A DNA stretch of 64,000 nucleotides from Serinibacter arcticus (GTDB lineage Bacteria > Actinomycetota > Actinomycetes > Actinomycetales > Beutenbergiaceae). A model generated the notes under the pieces. It made no database searches, was not told where the DNA came from, and saw nothing but the letters and a program-made list of their open reading frames with translations. The stretch covers positions 930,001 through 994,000 of the forward strand of contig NZ_PYHR01000002.1 in assembly GCF_003121705.1 (NCBI RefSeq), in the 5' to 3' direction. Below are positions 37,285 to 46,272 of this stretch, in pieces; positions within the stretch are counted from its first letter, which is position 1; every line of letters starts with the position of its first letter. The translations under genes and the position numbers were made by a program.

Positions 37285-38375
37285 CCGGTGATCCACTCGG
37301 CGTAGAAGACGCCGAGCCCGATGGCCGCGAACACGGCGGAGATGAGCCAGAACCGGATGACGATCGTCACCTCCTGCCACCCCACCAGCTCGAAGTGGTG
37401 GTGCAGCGGTGCCATGCGGAAGACGCGCCTGCCGCCGGAGACCTTGAAGAAGCCGATCTGGATCGCGCTCGAGGCGACGATCACGACGAACATGCCGGCG
37501 ATGATCGGGGCGAGCAGCTCGGTGCGGGTGAGGATCGACAGTCCGGCGAGCGCGCCACCGAGCGCGAGCGAGCCCGTGTCGCCCATGAAGATCTTGGCGG
37601 GGGAGGCGTTCCACCACAGGAAGCCGAGGCACGCGCCGACGATGGCGGCCGTCGCGATCGCGAGGTCGAGCGGGTCGCGCGTCTCGTAGCACCGGGGCCC
37701 CGCGAGGAGGTCGTTGCACGACTGGTTGAACTGCCACATCGTCACCAGGACGTAGGCCCCGAACGCGAAGACGCTCACGCCCGTGGCGAGACCGTCGAGG
37801 CCGTCGGTGAGGTTGACGGCGTTGGACCACGCGGTGACCAGGAAGTTCGCCCAGATCACGAAGAGCAGCAGCCCGACGGCGGAGCCGGCGAACGCCAGGG
37901 AGATGCCGGTGTCGCGGATGAAGGAGATGCCCATCGAGGCGGGCGTGACGCCGTCGCGGTTGGGGAACTGCAGCACCAGCAGGCTGAAGGTGATGCCGAC
38001 GCCGCCCTGCCCCAGGATCTTGGCCAGCGGTGACAGCCCCAGGGAGCGCTGCTTGGAGATCTTCGTGAAGTCGTCGGCGAAGCCGACGAGCCCCAGCCCG
38101 ACCATGAGGAACAGCAGCAGGAGACCCGACATGCTCGGCGTCGTGCCGGTCCGCAGGTAGGAGACGCCGTTCGCGACGACGTAGCCCACCAGGGTCGCGG
38201 CGATGATGATGACGCCCCCCATCGTGGGGGTGCCCCGCTTGGTGTGGTGCGTGGTGGGCCCGTCCTGGCGGATGAACTGGCCGTACTGCTTGCGCACCAG
38301 GAACTTGATGAAGAGCGGGGTCCCGAAGAGCGACACCGCGATCGCGGCGCCGCCGGAGATGAGGACCGGGATCAT
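37281..38375 (-). CDS. mraY: Phospho-N-acetylmuramoyl-pentapeptide-transferase MraY
   Basis: 364 residues, ten predicted membrane segments. [16 protein letters not shown], the [12 protein letters not shown] and [11 protein letters not shown] active-site loops (Mg-binding Asp residues) and PLHHHFEL are present. Makes lipid I. A cysteine-bearing loop ([18 protein letters not shown]) interrupts the middle, as in other actinobacterial MraY. ATGA overlap with murF. Confidence 0.97.
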   Translation of the reverse strand: MIPVLISGGAAIAVSLFGTPLFIKFLVRKQYGQFIRQDGPTTHHTKRGTPTMGGVIIIAATLVGYVVANGVSYLRTGTTPSMSGLLLLFLMVGLGLVGFADDFTKISKQRSLGLSPLAKILGQGGVGITFSLLVLQFPNRDGVTPASMGISFIRDTGISLAFAGSAVGLLLFVIWANFLVTAWSNAVNLTDGLDGLATGVSVFAFGAYVLVTMWQFNQSCNDLLAGPRCYETRDPLDLAIATAAIVGACLGFLWWNASPAKIFMGDTGSLALGGALAGLSILTRTELLAPIIAGMFVVIVASSAIQIGFFKVSGGRRVFRMAPLHHHFELVGWQEVTIVIRFWLISAVFAAIGLGVFYAEWITG

Positions 38376-39817
38376 CGCGCGTCCCCCAGCAGGCGGTCGG
38401 CCAGGAGGTGCAGGCCGCTGCCGTTGGAGGACTTGAGGAGAACCACGTCACCGGGGGCGGCGTTCTCGGTCAGCCACGTCTGGGCCTCGTCGATGTCCGC
38501 CACGAACAGTGCCTCCTCGCCGAAGGAGCCCTCCAGCAGGGCTCCCGTGTACATCGCCCTGGCACCGGCACCCACGACCACCAGACGGGAGACGTCGAGC
38601 CGGACGGCGAGCCGGCCGAGCGCGTCGTGCTCGGTCAGGGAGTCCTCGCCGAGCTCGCGCATCTCCCCGAGCACGGCAATCGTACGGCGCGAGGCGGCGA
38701 GGGCGACGAGCGCCTTCAGCGCGGCGCGCATCGACTCGGGGTTGGCGTTGTAGGAGTCGTCGATCACGGTGACGCCGTTCGTCAGCTCCGTCACGGCCAT
38801 CCGGTGCGGGCTGCCGGCGCCGGCGATCTCCAGGCGCGAGGCGACCTCGTCGAGCGGGACGCCGCACTCCAGCGCCACCGCGGCGGCCGCCAGGGCGTTG
38901 GTCACGTGGTGCTCTCCCACGAGGGCGAGCGTGAGGCGAGCGGCGGGCAGGGCCGCGTCGTCGCCGTCGTCACCCGTGGCGGCGCGCCGGTCCACGATCG
39001 TGAAGCGGGCGCGGGCGCCGTCGACCATCTCGAGGTCGCGGGCGACGACGTCGGCGCTCGGCGTCCGGCCGAACGTGACGACCCGCTCGGCGAGCGGTGC
39101 CATGGCCGCGACCCGGGGGTCGTCGGCGTTGAGCACGGCCGTGCCGCCGGGCGCGAGGCCGGTGACGATCTCGCTCTTGGCGCGGGCGATGCCCTCGACC
39201 CCGCCGAACCCGCCGAGGTGCGCGCTGCCGACCGTGAGGACGGCGGCGACGTCGGGCGCGGCGATGTCGGTGAGGTAGCGGATGTGCCCGGGCCCGCTGG
39301 CGCCCATCTCGAGCACGAGCGTGGCGGTCTCCTCGGTGCAGCGCAGCACGGTGACGGGCAGGCCGACCTCGTTGTTGAACGAGCGGACCGGCGCGACCGT
39401 GGGGCCGTCGTGGCCGAGGACGGAGGCCAGGAGGTCCTTCGTCGTGGTCTTGCCGACCGACCCCGTCATCGCCACGACGCGCGGGCGCGATCCGTCGCGC
39501 TCGCGCAGGCGGCGCAGCACGGCGGCGGCCAGGGCGCCGAGCGCCACGGTGGCGTCGGGGACGACGACGGTCGGCAGCGGCGCACCGTCGGTCCCGGTGA
39601 GCGGCCGCTCGGCGAGCACGAGGACGGCCCCGGCGTCGAGCGCGCGGGCGGCGTAGTCATGACCGTCGACCTGCTCACCGCGGATGGCGACGAACAGCGA
39701 CCCCGGCTCGATCTCGCGCGAGTCGGTGACGACGGCGCCCGTGACGGGGGTCTCGGCCGGACCGTGCACCGCTCCCCCGACCATCGCCGCGACCTCGGCG
39801 GCGTGCAGCGCGATCAT
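38372..39817 (-). CDS. murF: UDP-N-acetylmuramoyl-tripeptide--D-alanyl-D-alanine ligase
   Basis: 481 residues: [19 protein letters not shown]-loop, [25 protein letters not shown], and [17 protein letters not shown]. Completes the pentapeptide. The ATG at 39815-39817 overlaps the restored murE stop as ATGA. Confidence 0.97.
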   Translation of the reverse strand: MIALHAAEVAAMVGGAVHGPAETPVTGAVVTDSREIEPGSLFVAIRGEQVDGHDYAARALDAGAVLVLAERPLTGTDGAPLPTVVVPDATVALGALAAAVLRRLRERDGSRPRVVAMTGSVGKTTTKDLLASVLGHDGPTVAPVRSFNNEVGLPVTVLRCTEETATLVLEMGASGPGHIRYLTDIAAPDVAAVLTVGSAHLGGFGGVEGIARAKSEIVTGLAPGGTAVLNADDPRVAAMAPLAERVVTFGRTPSADVVARDLEMVDGARARFTIVDRRAATGDDGDDAALPAARLTLALVGEHHVTNALAAAAVALECGVPLDEVASRLEIAGAGSPHRMAVTELTNGVTVIDDSYNANPESMRAALKALVALAASRRTIAVLGEMRELGEDSLTEHDALGRLAVRLDVSRLVVVGAGARAMYTGALLEGSFGEEALFVADIDEAQTWLTENAAPGDVVLLKSSNGSGLHLLADRLLGDAR

Positions 39818-41392
39818 CCGCGCGCCCCCGCAGCTTCTCGGCCTGCGCGAGATAGACGTCGCGGTCGTTGTAGCGGTGGAACACCCCGGCGATCTCCTGG
39901 GTCGGCTCGTGGCCCTTGCCCGTGACGATGACGGTGTCGCCCTCGCCCGTGACGCCCATGGCGTGCGCCAGGGCGGCGGCGCGTCCCTCCGCGATCTCGA
40001 CGACGTCGGTCAGGTCGGGACGGACCTCGCGCGCACCGGCGAGGATCGCGGCGCGGATGTCGCCCGGGACCTCGGAGCGCGGGTTCTCGTCGGTGACGAC
40101 GACGAGGTCGGCCAGACGCGCGGCGATCGCGCCCAGCATGGGGCGCTTGCCCTGGTCGCGGTCGCCGTCGGACCCGAGAACGATCGCGAGGCGACCGGGC
40201 GTGATCGGGCGGACGGCCTCGAGCGCGTAGACCAGCGCGTCGGGCGTGTGGGCGTAGTCGACGATGCACAGCGGCAGACCCTCGCCGCGCTCGACGACGC
40301 GCTCCATGCGGCCGGGGATGGCGCGTGCGGCGCCCACGGCCTCGATCGCGACGTCGATCGGCACCCCGGCCGCGACGGCGACGACGATCGCCGTCGTCGC
40401 GTTGGAGACGTTGACCAGGCCCGGCAGGGGGCTGTGGGCCGTGTGCACCGTGCCGTCGGGACCGCGCAGCTGGAACGTCGAGCCGACGCCGTCGAGACCG
40501 ATGTCGGCTCCGACGACCTGCCAGTCCGCATCCTCGGCGCCCGGGGCGTCGATGTGCGTGGCGACGGACTCGACCGGGATCGGCGAGGTGCGGGCGAGAC
40601 GCCGGCCCCAGGCGTCGTCGACCACGACGACGCCGCGCGTCGCCTGCTCGGGACGGAACAGGCTGGCCTTGGTCTCGAAGTAGCTCTCCATCGTGCCGTG
40701 GAAGTCGAGGTGGTCGCGCTGGAGGTTGGTGAAGGCGACGACGTCGAACCGCACGCCCGCCAGGCGCTTCAGCGCGATCGCGTGCGAGGAGACCTCGGTC
40801 GTCAGGTTGGTCACGCCACGCTCGAGCGCCACGGCCATGAGGCGGTGCAGCGCCGGGGCCTCGACGGTCGTGCGCGGCGACTCCACCCCCTGGTCGCCGA
40901 TCCGGAGCTCGACCGTGCCCATGAGCGCGGAGGTGCCGAGGCCGGCCCGGAGCGCGGCCTCGACGAAGTAGGCGGTGGTGGTCTTGCCGTTGGTCCCGGT
41001 GATGCCGACGGTGGTCAGGCCGTCGGACGGTCGGCCGTAGACGACGTCGGCGATCAGACCCGCGACGGAGCGCGGGTCTGCGTGGGTGAGCACCGGGACG
41101 CCGAGGTCGGCCGGGAGCTGCGCGGCGCCGTCGGCGTCCGTCACCACGGCCACGGCGCCCGCCGCGACGGCAGCCGGGGCGAACCGTGCGCCGTGCGCGG
41201 TGAAGCCGGCGACCCCACGAACAGGTCACCGGGGACGATCGCGTCGCTGGCCACGCTGACACCCGTGACGGCGGGGTCCGCGGAGCCCGCGGAGCTCGTC
41301 GCGTCGGGGGTCAGGTGGAACGCGGCGGCGAGTTCACGCAGCGCGGTGGCGGGTACGCGTTCCGGGCGGAACTGCGTCAGCGGAGAAGTCAC
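39814..41392 (-). CDS. murE: UDP-N-acetylmuramoyl-L-alanyl-D-glutamate--diamino acid ligase, two frame breaks
   Basis: About 526 residues restored. N-terminal domain (SPLTQFRPERVPATALREL, VASDAIVPGDLFVG), P-loop [46 protein letters not shown] and VDYAHTPDALVYALEAVRP; the DENPRSE motif suggests a meso-DAP-type enzyme, though L-Lys or ornithine use cannot be excluded. Two single-base losses are apparent: at the 4-base run 41213-41216 (restores VGVAGFTAHGARFAP) and at the 5-base run 39835-39839 (restores EKLRGARG and a TGA overlapping the murF ATG). GTG start at 41390-41392. Confidence 0.92.
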
Positions 41393-41403
41393 GGTGGGCC
41401 AAT

Positions 41404-43518
41404 CTACTCGGCCTGGTCGGCGTACAACGGATACAGGTCCTCGGTCACGCCGCTCGGCGGGATGCCGAGCATCTGCAGCGCCGAGGAGGTCACCTGCTGG
41501 AAGACGGGGGCCGCGAGGGCGCCACCGGTGCTCTGGGTCGCGGGGCGGTGGACGACGACGCCGACGGCGAGCTGCGGGTCCTCGGCGGGGACCACACCGA
41601 CGAACGAGGCGACCGTGTCGTTGAGCCGTCCGTTGGCGTCGGGGATCTGGGCCGTGCCCGTCTTGCCGGCGACGCGGTAGCCGTCGATCGCCGCCTTCTT
41701 GCCCGTCGTGCCCTGCTGCGCGGCGGTGACGCCCTCGAGCAGCAGCAGCATCTCGTCGGCCGTCTCGGGCGTGACGACCTCGACCGGGTCGCCGTGCTCG
41801 GCCGGGGTGAAGGTGCCGGCGGCGTCGGTGAAGCCGTCGATGAGGTGCAGCGGCTGCCGCACCCCGCCGTTGCCGAGCGTCGCCATGACGTTGGTGATCT
41901 GGAGCAGGTTCACCTGGTTGTGCTGGCCGAACATCGTCACGTACCGGGTGCGGCCGTCCCACTGGGTCGGGTCCAGGTGGGTGCCGGCCCGCTCGCCCGC
42001 GATCTCCACGCCCGTCGGGCCGCCCCAGCCGAACGCCTTCATGTACTCGACGCGCTTGGCGTCCGTCATGAGGTCGCCGATCTGGATCGTGCCGGTGTTG
42101 GAGGACGTGGCCAGGATGCCCGCCGTCGTCATCTGCCACGTCTCGTGGTCGGTCGCGTCGCGGAACGTCTGCCCGTTCTCCGTGGTGAACCGGTCGGGCA
42201 CCGTGAAGACCGAGGTCGGCGTGATCAGACCCTCGTTGATGGCCGAGGCGACCGTGAGGATCTTGCCCGTCGAGCCGGGCTCGTACGGGCTGTGGACCGT
42301 GTGCAGCGTGCCGCTGCCCGTGGGGCTGTTGGGGTCGACGGTGTCGGACTCGCACTGCGCGAGGATCCGACCGGTCTTGACCTCGATGACCACGACGGCC
42401 CCGAACTCGGCGCCCGCGGCGTCCACCTGGGCGTCGATCGCCTGCTGGCAGACGTACTGCAGGTCGAGGTTGAGGCTCGTGTTGACGGTCCGGCCGTCCT
42501 GGGCCGGGGTGGTGCGCTGGTCGGCGCCGGGGATGACGGTGCCGCCGACCCCGGTCTCGTAGCTGCGGGTGCCGTTGAGGCCGTCGAGCTCCTTGTTGAG
42601 GCTGTACTCCAGCCCGGTCAGACCCGTCTGCTTGTCGTCGTTGGCCTGGTCGCGGTTGACCCAGCCCACGAGGTTCCCGGCCGTCGAGCCGTTCGGGTAG
42701 ACCCGCTTGGACGTGGCGCGCGTCGTGAGGCCGTTGATGTTCAGCTCCTCGACGGCGGCCCGCACCTCGGGCGTGACGTCGTTCGCGATGACCCGGTACC
42801 CGGCCGTCCCCGTGAGGGTGGCGCCGAGCTCGTGCTCGGGCAGCTGGAGCAGCGGGGCGAGCTGGGCCGCGGCCTCGGCGGCGCCGCGCCCGAGGATCTC
42901 GTCGTTCTCGCCGAGCCGGACGTAGGCGGGCACCTGACGCTGGTCGATCTCGATGTTGTAGCGGACCACCGACGTGGCCATGACCATGCCGCTGGAGTCC
43001 ACGATGTCACCGCGCTGGGCGTGCAGGACGATCGTGCGCTCACGCGTCTGACGCCCCTGCTCGGCGAGCTCGGCGCCCTGGACGACCTGCACCTGGACCA
43101 GTCGGACGGCGAACAGCGCGAGTACCACGACGACGATCCACAGCAGGATCCGCTGGCGGCGCGAGGACGGACCGACGCGCGGACCCTCGGGCGGCGGCCG
43201 GTGACCGCCGGCGCCGCCGTTGCCGCCGGCGCCGCCCAGCCGGGCGGTGCGGGGCGAGGTGGCCTGGGCGCGAACGGTCGAGGCGGAGCGGGTGGCCGAG
43301 GTGGACCGGGCGCTCGACGCCGTCGGCCGGGTGGCGCGGGTGCTGCCGCGGGGGGTGGCACCGCGAGCCGTGGCGGCCGACGCGGCCGCCGTCGCGGGCT
43401 GTGCCGTCGTGAGCCGGGTCCCCATGGGGGTCGATGCTCCCCGAGAAGTCCGTCCCGGCTGGCGAGACACGCCGGGGCGGCCCGGCACGGCCGAGGAGGA
43501 GCGGCGCTCCCCGGTCAC
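41404..43518 (-). CDS. ftsI: Penicillin-binding protein 2 / FtsI-type septal transpeptidase
   Basis: 704 residues. A 120-residue Ala/Ser/Thr/Gly-rich cytoplasmic tail, one membrane segment (RILLWIVVVVLALFAVRLV), the PBP dimerisation domain (RGDIVDSSGMVMATSV) and transpeptidase domain with STGK (active Ser), SSN in ATSSNTGTI, and KTG in VAGKTGTAQ. No PASTA repeats. Cross-links septal peptidoglycan with FtsW. GTG (43516-43518) overlaps the ftsL stop; an internal ATG 31 codons later is possible. Confidence 0.95.
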   Translation of the reverse strand: MTGERRSSSAVPGRPGVSRQPGRTSRGASTPMGTRLTTAQPATAAASAATARGATPRGSTRATRPTASSARSTSATRSASTVRAQATSPRTARLGGAGGNGGAGGHRPPPEGPRVGPSSRRQRILLWIVVVVLALFAVRLVQVQVVQGAELAEQGRQTRERTIVLHAQRGDIVDSSGMVMATSVVRYNIEIDQRQVPAYVRLGENDEILGRGAAEAAAQLAPLLQLPEHELGATLTGTAGYRVIANDVTPEVRAAVEELNINGLTTRATSKRVYPNGSTAGNLVGWVNRDQANDDKQTGLTGLEYSLNKELDGLNGTRSYETGVGGTVIPGADQRTTPAQDGRTVNTSLNLDLQYVCQQAIDAQVDAAGAEFGAVVVIEVKTGRILAQCESDTVDPNSPTGSGTLHTVHSPYEPGSTGKILTVASAINEGLITPTSVFTVPDRFTTENGQTFRDATDHETWQMTTAGILATSSNTGTIQIGDLMTDAKRVEYMKAFGWGGPTGVEIAGERAGTHLDPTQWDGRTRYVTMFGQHNQVNLLQITNVMATLGNGGVRQPLHLIDGFTDAAGTFTPAEHGDPVEVVTPETADEMLLLLEGVTAAQQGTTGKKAAIDGYRVAGKTGTAQIPDANGRLNDTVASFVGVVPAEDPQLAVGVVVHRPATQSTGGALAAPVFQQVTSSALQMLGIPPSGVTEDLYPLYADQAE

Positions 43519-43889
43519 TGACCGCCCACCAACGTGCCGTCGGACAGCCGGATGTAGGTGACACCGGGGCTCGGGACGAGCCCGAGTGCGGCGGCCTGGC
43601 TCATCACCTGGGCGGGTGAGCTGATCGTCTCGATCTGCCCGGCGAGCGACTCGACGCTCTGCTGGGAGACCGCGAGCTCGCGCTGCTTGTCACGGATCGT
43701 GTACGCGGTCGCGGCCATCGAGGTGTGGAGCCCGAGCGCCGCGAGCAGCGAGGAGACGAGCACCGTGGCGCACAGCGCGAAGAACGGTGCGCGGGTGGCC
43801 TCGGCCTGCGTCTGGCGCACGATCCGCAGCCGGGGGGCGGTCCGACCACGCGGCGCGGGCGGGGCGACCCGCAGGGGTGCAGCGCTCAT
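43515..43889 (-). CDS. ftsL: FtsL-like septum protein
   Basis: 124 residues: basic N-terminus, one membrane segment (about 36-58, FFALCATVLVSSLLAALGLH), then a leucine-zipper-like coiled coil (RDKQRELAVSQQSVESLAGQ). Sequence similarity is low in this family, so the call rests on topology, length and place between rsmH and ftsI. ATGA overlap with rsmH. Confidence 0.85.
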   Translation of the reverse strand: MSAAPLRVAPPAPRGRTAPRLRIVRQTQAEATRAPFFALCATVLVSSLLAALGLHTSMAATAYTIRDKQRELAVSQQSVESLAGQIETISSPAQVMSQAAALGLVPSPGVTYIRLSDGTLVGGQ

Positions 43890-44875
43890 GCGTGGCTCCT
43901 CATGTGGTCGGGGGTGGCTCGGGTGCGGCGGGCGGCCCGCAGGCGGACGGACGTGGAGCGCGGGTTGCGCTCGATCTCCGCCGCGTCCGCCTTCTCCGCT
44001 CCCCTGACGAGGAGCTCGAGGTAGGGCCGGTGGGTCTCGGGCTCGATCGGCCAGTCGCGCGGAGCGCTCGAGGCGGCGCCCCTGGCCAGCTCACGCTTGA
44101 CGAGGCGGTCCTCCAGGGAGTGGTAGGCCTCCACGACGATCCGGCCGTCGACGGCGAGCACGTCCACGGCACGCGGCAACGCCTCCTCGAGGACCTCGAG
44201 CTCGGCGTTGACGGCGATGCGGACCGCCTGGAACGTGCGCTTGGCCGGGTGGCCGCCCGTCTTCTGCTTCGCCATCGGCACGGCGCGCTTGACGATCTCG
44301 GCGAGCTGGACCGAGGTCGTGAGCTCCTCGGTCGCCCGCGTGCGCACGATCGCCGACGCGATCCGCGGGGCGAACCGCTCCTCGCCGTAGGTCCACAGGA
44401 TCCGTCGCAGCTCGGCCTCGCTCGCCGTGGCGAGCAGCTCGGCGGCCGTGATGCCGGTCGTGGTGTCCATCCGCATGTCGAGCGGGGCCGGGCGGGCGTA
44501 GCTGAACCCGCGCTCGGCGTCGTCCAGCTGGAGCGAGGACACGCCGAGGTCGAGCAGCACGCCCTGGACCTCACCACCCGCGTGCTCGTCGACGACGTCG
44601 TCGATCTCGTCGTAGGTGGCGTGGACGGGGGTGAACCGCTCGCCGAACCGCGCCAGGCGGGCTCCGGCGAGGGCCAGCGCCGCCGGGTCGCGGTCGATGC
44701 CGATGACCCGCGCGTCAGGGCACTGCTCCAGGACCGCCTCGGTGTGCCCGCCCATGCCGAGCGTCCCGTCCACGAGGACGCTGCCCGGCTCGGTGAGCGC
44801 GGGGGCGAGGAGGTCGACGCAGCGCTGGAGGAGCACGGGGACGTGCAGGTCGCTCGCGTGGCGTTCGGTGCTCAT
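43886..44875 (-). CDS. rsmH: 16S rRNA (cytosine1402-N4)-methyltransferase RsmH
   Basis: 329 residues: HVPVLLQRCVDLLAPAL, VDGTLGMGGHTEAVLEQ (SAM loop), VQGVLLDLGVSSLQLDDAERG and QAVRIAVNAELEVLEEAL. Methylates C1402 in the ribosomal P site. GAGGAGAGTCG precedes the ATG. Second gene of the dcw cluster. Confidence 0.97.
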   Translation of the reverse strand: MSTERHASDLHVPVLLQRCVDLLAPALTEPGSVLVDGTLGMGGHTEAVLEQCPDARVIGIDRDPAALALAGARLARFGERFTPVHATYDEIDDVVDEHAGGEVQGVLLDLGVSSLQLDDAERGFSYARPAPLDMRMDTTTGITAAELLATASEAELRRILWTYGEERFAPRIASAIVRTRATEELTTSVQLAEIVKRAVPMAKQKTGGHPAKRTFQAVRIAVNAELEVLEEALPRAVDVLAVDGRIVVEAYHSLEDRLVKRELARGAASSAPRDWPIEPETHRPYLELLVRGAEKADAAEIERNPRSTSVRLRAARRTRATPDHMRSHA

Positions 44876-44975
44876 CGACTCTCCTCTCTCGTGGGTGTGC
44901 GGGGCTGGTGCGGGGTGGTGCTGCTGGTTGCGGGGTCTGCCGTCCGTCTGCGTCGGACCAGGACTCCCTCCGCTG

Positions 44976-45002
44976 ATCTGGCACCGGGGAAGTGCGCCAG
45001 AT
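44976..45002 (-). promoter_or_regulatory. Inverted repeat in the mraZ-rsmH spacer
   Basis: atctggc (44976-44982) / gccagat (44996-45002), with imperfect extension outward. It lies in the 174-bp mraZ-rsmH gap and might be an attenuator or RNA-processing site; no further support. Confidence 0.35.
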
Positions 45003-45049
45003 GATCGGCGGGAGACCTCGTGCGACGAGGCGTCGGGCTGCCAGGAGGG

Positions 45050-45478
45050 TCAGAAGTCGGGGACCACCTCCCCCGCGGCGTCCTCGAAGGCGGCGGAGGC
45101 GCCCGTGAGGTAGGCGTCCCAGGCGGCGGCGTCCCAGATCTCGAGCTTGTTCCCCGTGCCGACGACGGCGAGGTCCCGGCCGAGCGCGGCCCACTCGCGA
45201 AGGATCGCGGGAACGGTGACGCGGCCCTGCTTGTCGGGGATCTCGTCGTGCGCGCCCGAGAGCAGCACGCGGTTGAAGTCGCGGGCCTGCTTGGAGGTGA
45301 GGGGTGCGGCGCGGAGCGACTTGTGGAGCTCGACGAACTCGGTCATCGGGAAGACGAAGAGGCACTTCTCGTGACCGCGGGTCATGACGAGCCCGGGGGC
45401 CAGCTCGTCGCGGAACTTGGCAGGAAGGATCAGCCGGCCCTTGTCGTCCAGCTTCGGGGTGAATGTCCCGATCAGCAT
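45050..45478 (-). CDS. mraZ: Transcriptional regulator MraZ
   Basis: 142 residues, the normal length, starting [20 protein letters not shown], with two AbrB-like DNA-binding halves ([16 protein letters not shown] and [16 protein letters not shown]). Represses the dcw operon by binding direct repeats before its own gene. The ATG at 45476-45478 is preferred over an upstream GTG because GGGGAGG is properly spaced from it and the family starts at MLIG/MFLG. Confidence 0.97.
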   Translation of the reverse strand: MLIGTFTPKLDDKGRLILPAKFRDELAPGLVMTRGHEKCLFVFPMTEFVELHKSLRAAPLTSKQARDFNRVLLSGAHDEIPDKQGRVTVPAILREWAALGRDLAVVGTGNKLEIWDAAAWDAYLTGASAAFEDAAGEVVPDF

Positions 45479-45499
45479 GCGAACCAGCACCTCCCCTCG

Positions 45500-45545
45500 C
45501 TCCGTACGGCTCCGCGTGGCTCCACCCTACTCCACTTCGCTCCAC
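45500..45545 (-). promoter_or_regulatory. MraZ operator: five boxes at 10-bp spacing
   Basis: On the minus strand GTGGAG occurs at 45540-45545, 45530-45535 and 45520-45525, followed by GCGGAG (45510-45515) and ACGGAG (45500-45505), all exactly 10 bp apart. Direct repeats of this kind before mraZ are the known MraZ binding pattern. A -35-like TTGACT is at 45554-45559; no good -10 is seen. Confidence 0.75.
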
Positions 45546-45606
45546 AACTGAGGAGTCAAGTGGCGACACGCCGCGCTTTCGATCGCGTCGTTGCAGGTCA
45601 GAGGCG

Positions 45607-45622
45607 GTGGAGTGAGGTGGAG
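45607..45622 (+). repeat. Pair of GTGGAG boxes in opposite orientation
   Basis: GTGGAG at 45607-45612 and 45617-45622 on the plus strand, 10-bp period, about 65 bp upstream of the mraZ operator. The 310-bp gap 45479-45788 holds, in order, the mraZ leader and operator, this pair, a terminator and a second cluster. Confidence 0.6.
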
Positions 45623-45676
45623 GGTTTTCGTCGCCGGCAGAGCGTCGACGAGACCCGCGACGCACCCCGGACACGA

Positions 45677-45711
45677 CGAAGCCCCGGACCGCTGGGCGGT
45701 CCGGGGCTTCG
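45677..45711 (-). terminator. Terminator hairpin between the DUF3040 gene and mraZ
   Basis: 15-bp perfect stem (core gaagccccggaccg / cggtccggggcttc) with CTGGG loop, about 78 bp past the DUF3040 stop. Confidence 0.8.
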
Positions 45712-45720
45712 GGGAGTGAG

Positions 45721-45771
45721 GTGGAGGCTCCGGTGGAGCGAGGTGGAGGACTCCGGTGGAACGGTGTGGAG
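45721..45771 (+). repeat. Second cluster of GTGGAG boxes in opposite orientation
   Basis: Plus-strand GTGGAG at 45721, 45733, 45743 and 45766 and GTGGAA at 45756; the pairs 45733/45743 and 45756/45766 are each 10 bp apart. It lies between the DUF3040 stop and the terminator. Confidence 0.6.
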
Positions 45772-45788
45772 GAGCGGGCGGGGGCGGG

Positions 45789-46165
45789 TCAGCGACCCTG
45801 ATCGCGGCGCCTGTCCCAACGGTCGTCCAGCTTGGACATGAACGACGAGCTCTTGGCCGGCTTCGCGGGTCCTGAGCCCTCCCGCCGGTGGGCCTGGCCC
45901 CGGCCGGGGCGCCCCGTCCACGCGACATCGCGACGAGGACGCCGCCGAACATCGCGAGGAACCCGAGGATGCCGAGCCAGGTCATGTGCTGGGCGACGCC
46001 GCCCACCAGCATGCCGAGTCCGGCGAGGACGATCAGGCACCCCAGCACGACGCGCGACGTGCGGCGGGGCCCGCCGGAGAACGTCTGGGCGAGCTTAGGG
46101 TCGTCAGAGCTCAGCTGACGTTCCATCTGTGCGAGCACACGCTGCTCGTACTCGGACAGGGGCAT
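45789..46165 (-). CDS. DUF3040 domain membrane protein, frame broken
   Basis: About 125 residues restored. Standard DUF3040 start PLSEYEQRVLAQMERQLSSD, SGGPRRTSRVVLGCL, two membrane segments (about 38-55 and 60-80). The frame is lost after AMSRGRG within three 4-base runs (45898-45915); one added base restores the family-like C-terminus KSSSFMSKLDDRWDRRRDQ. Function unknown; usually found upstream of mraZ in actinobacteria. GAGGAGG precedes the ATG. Confidence 0.82.
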
Positions 46166-46197
46166 GGCGACCTCCTCGGCACAACCGTGTACACACC

Positions 46198-46203
46198 AGG
46201 ATA
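46198..46203 (-). promoter_or_regulatory. Candidate -10 hexamer, DUF3040 gene
   Basis: Minus strand TATCCT, about 32 nt before the ATG, leaving room for a short leader with the ribosome binding site. Confidence 0.35.
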
Positions 46204-46272
46204 GGCGTCCCGGGGCGGTGGTGGTAGTCGAGCGTTTCTCGGGAGCCTCCGCGGCTCGTGGATCAGACCGGC

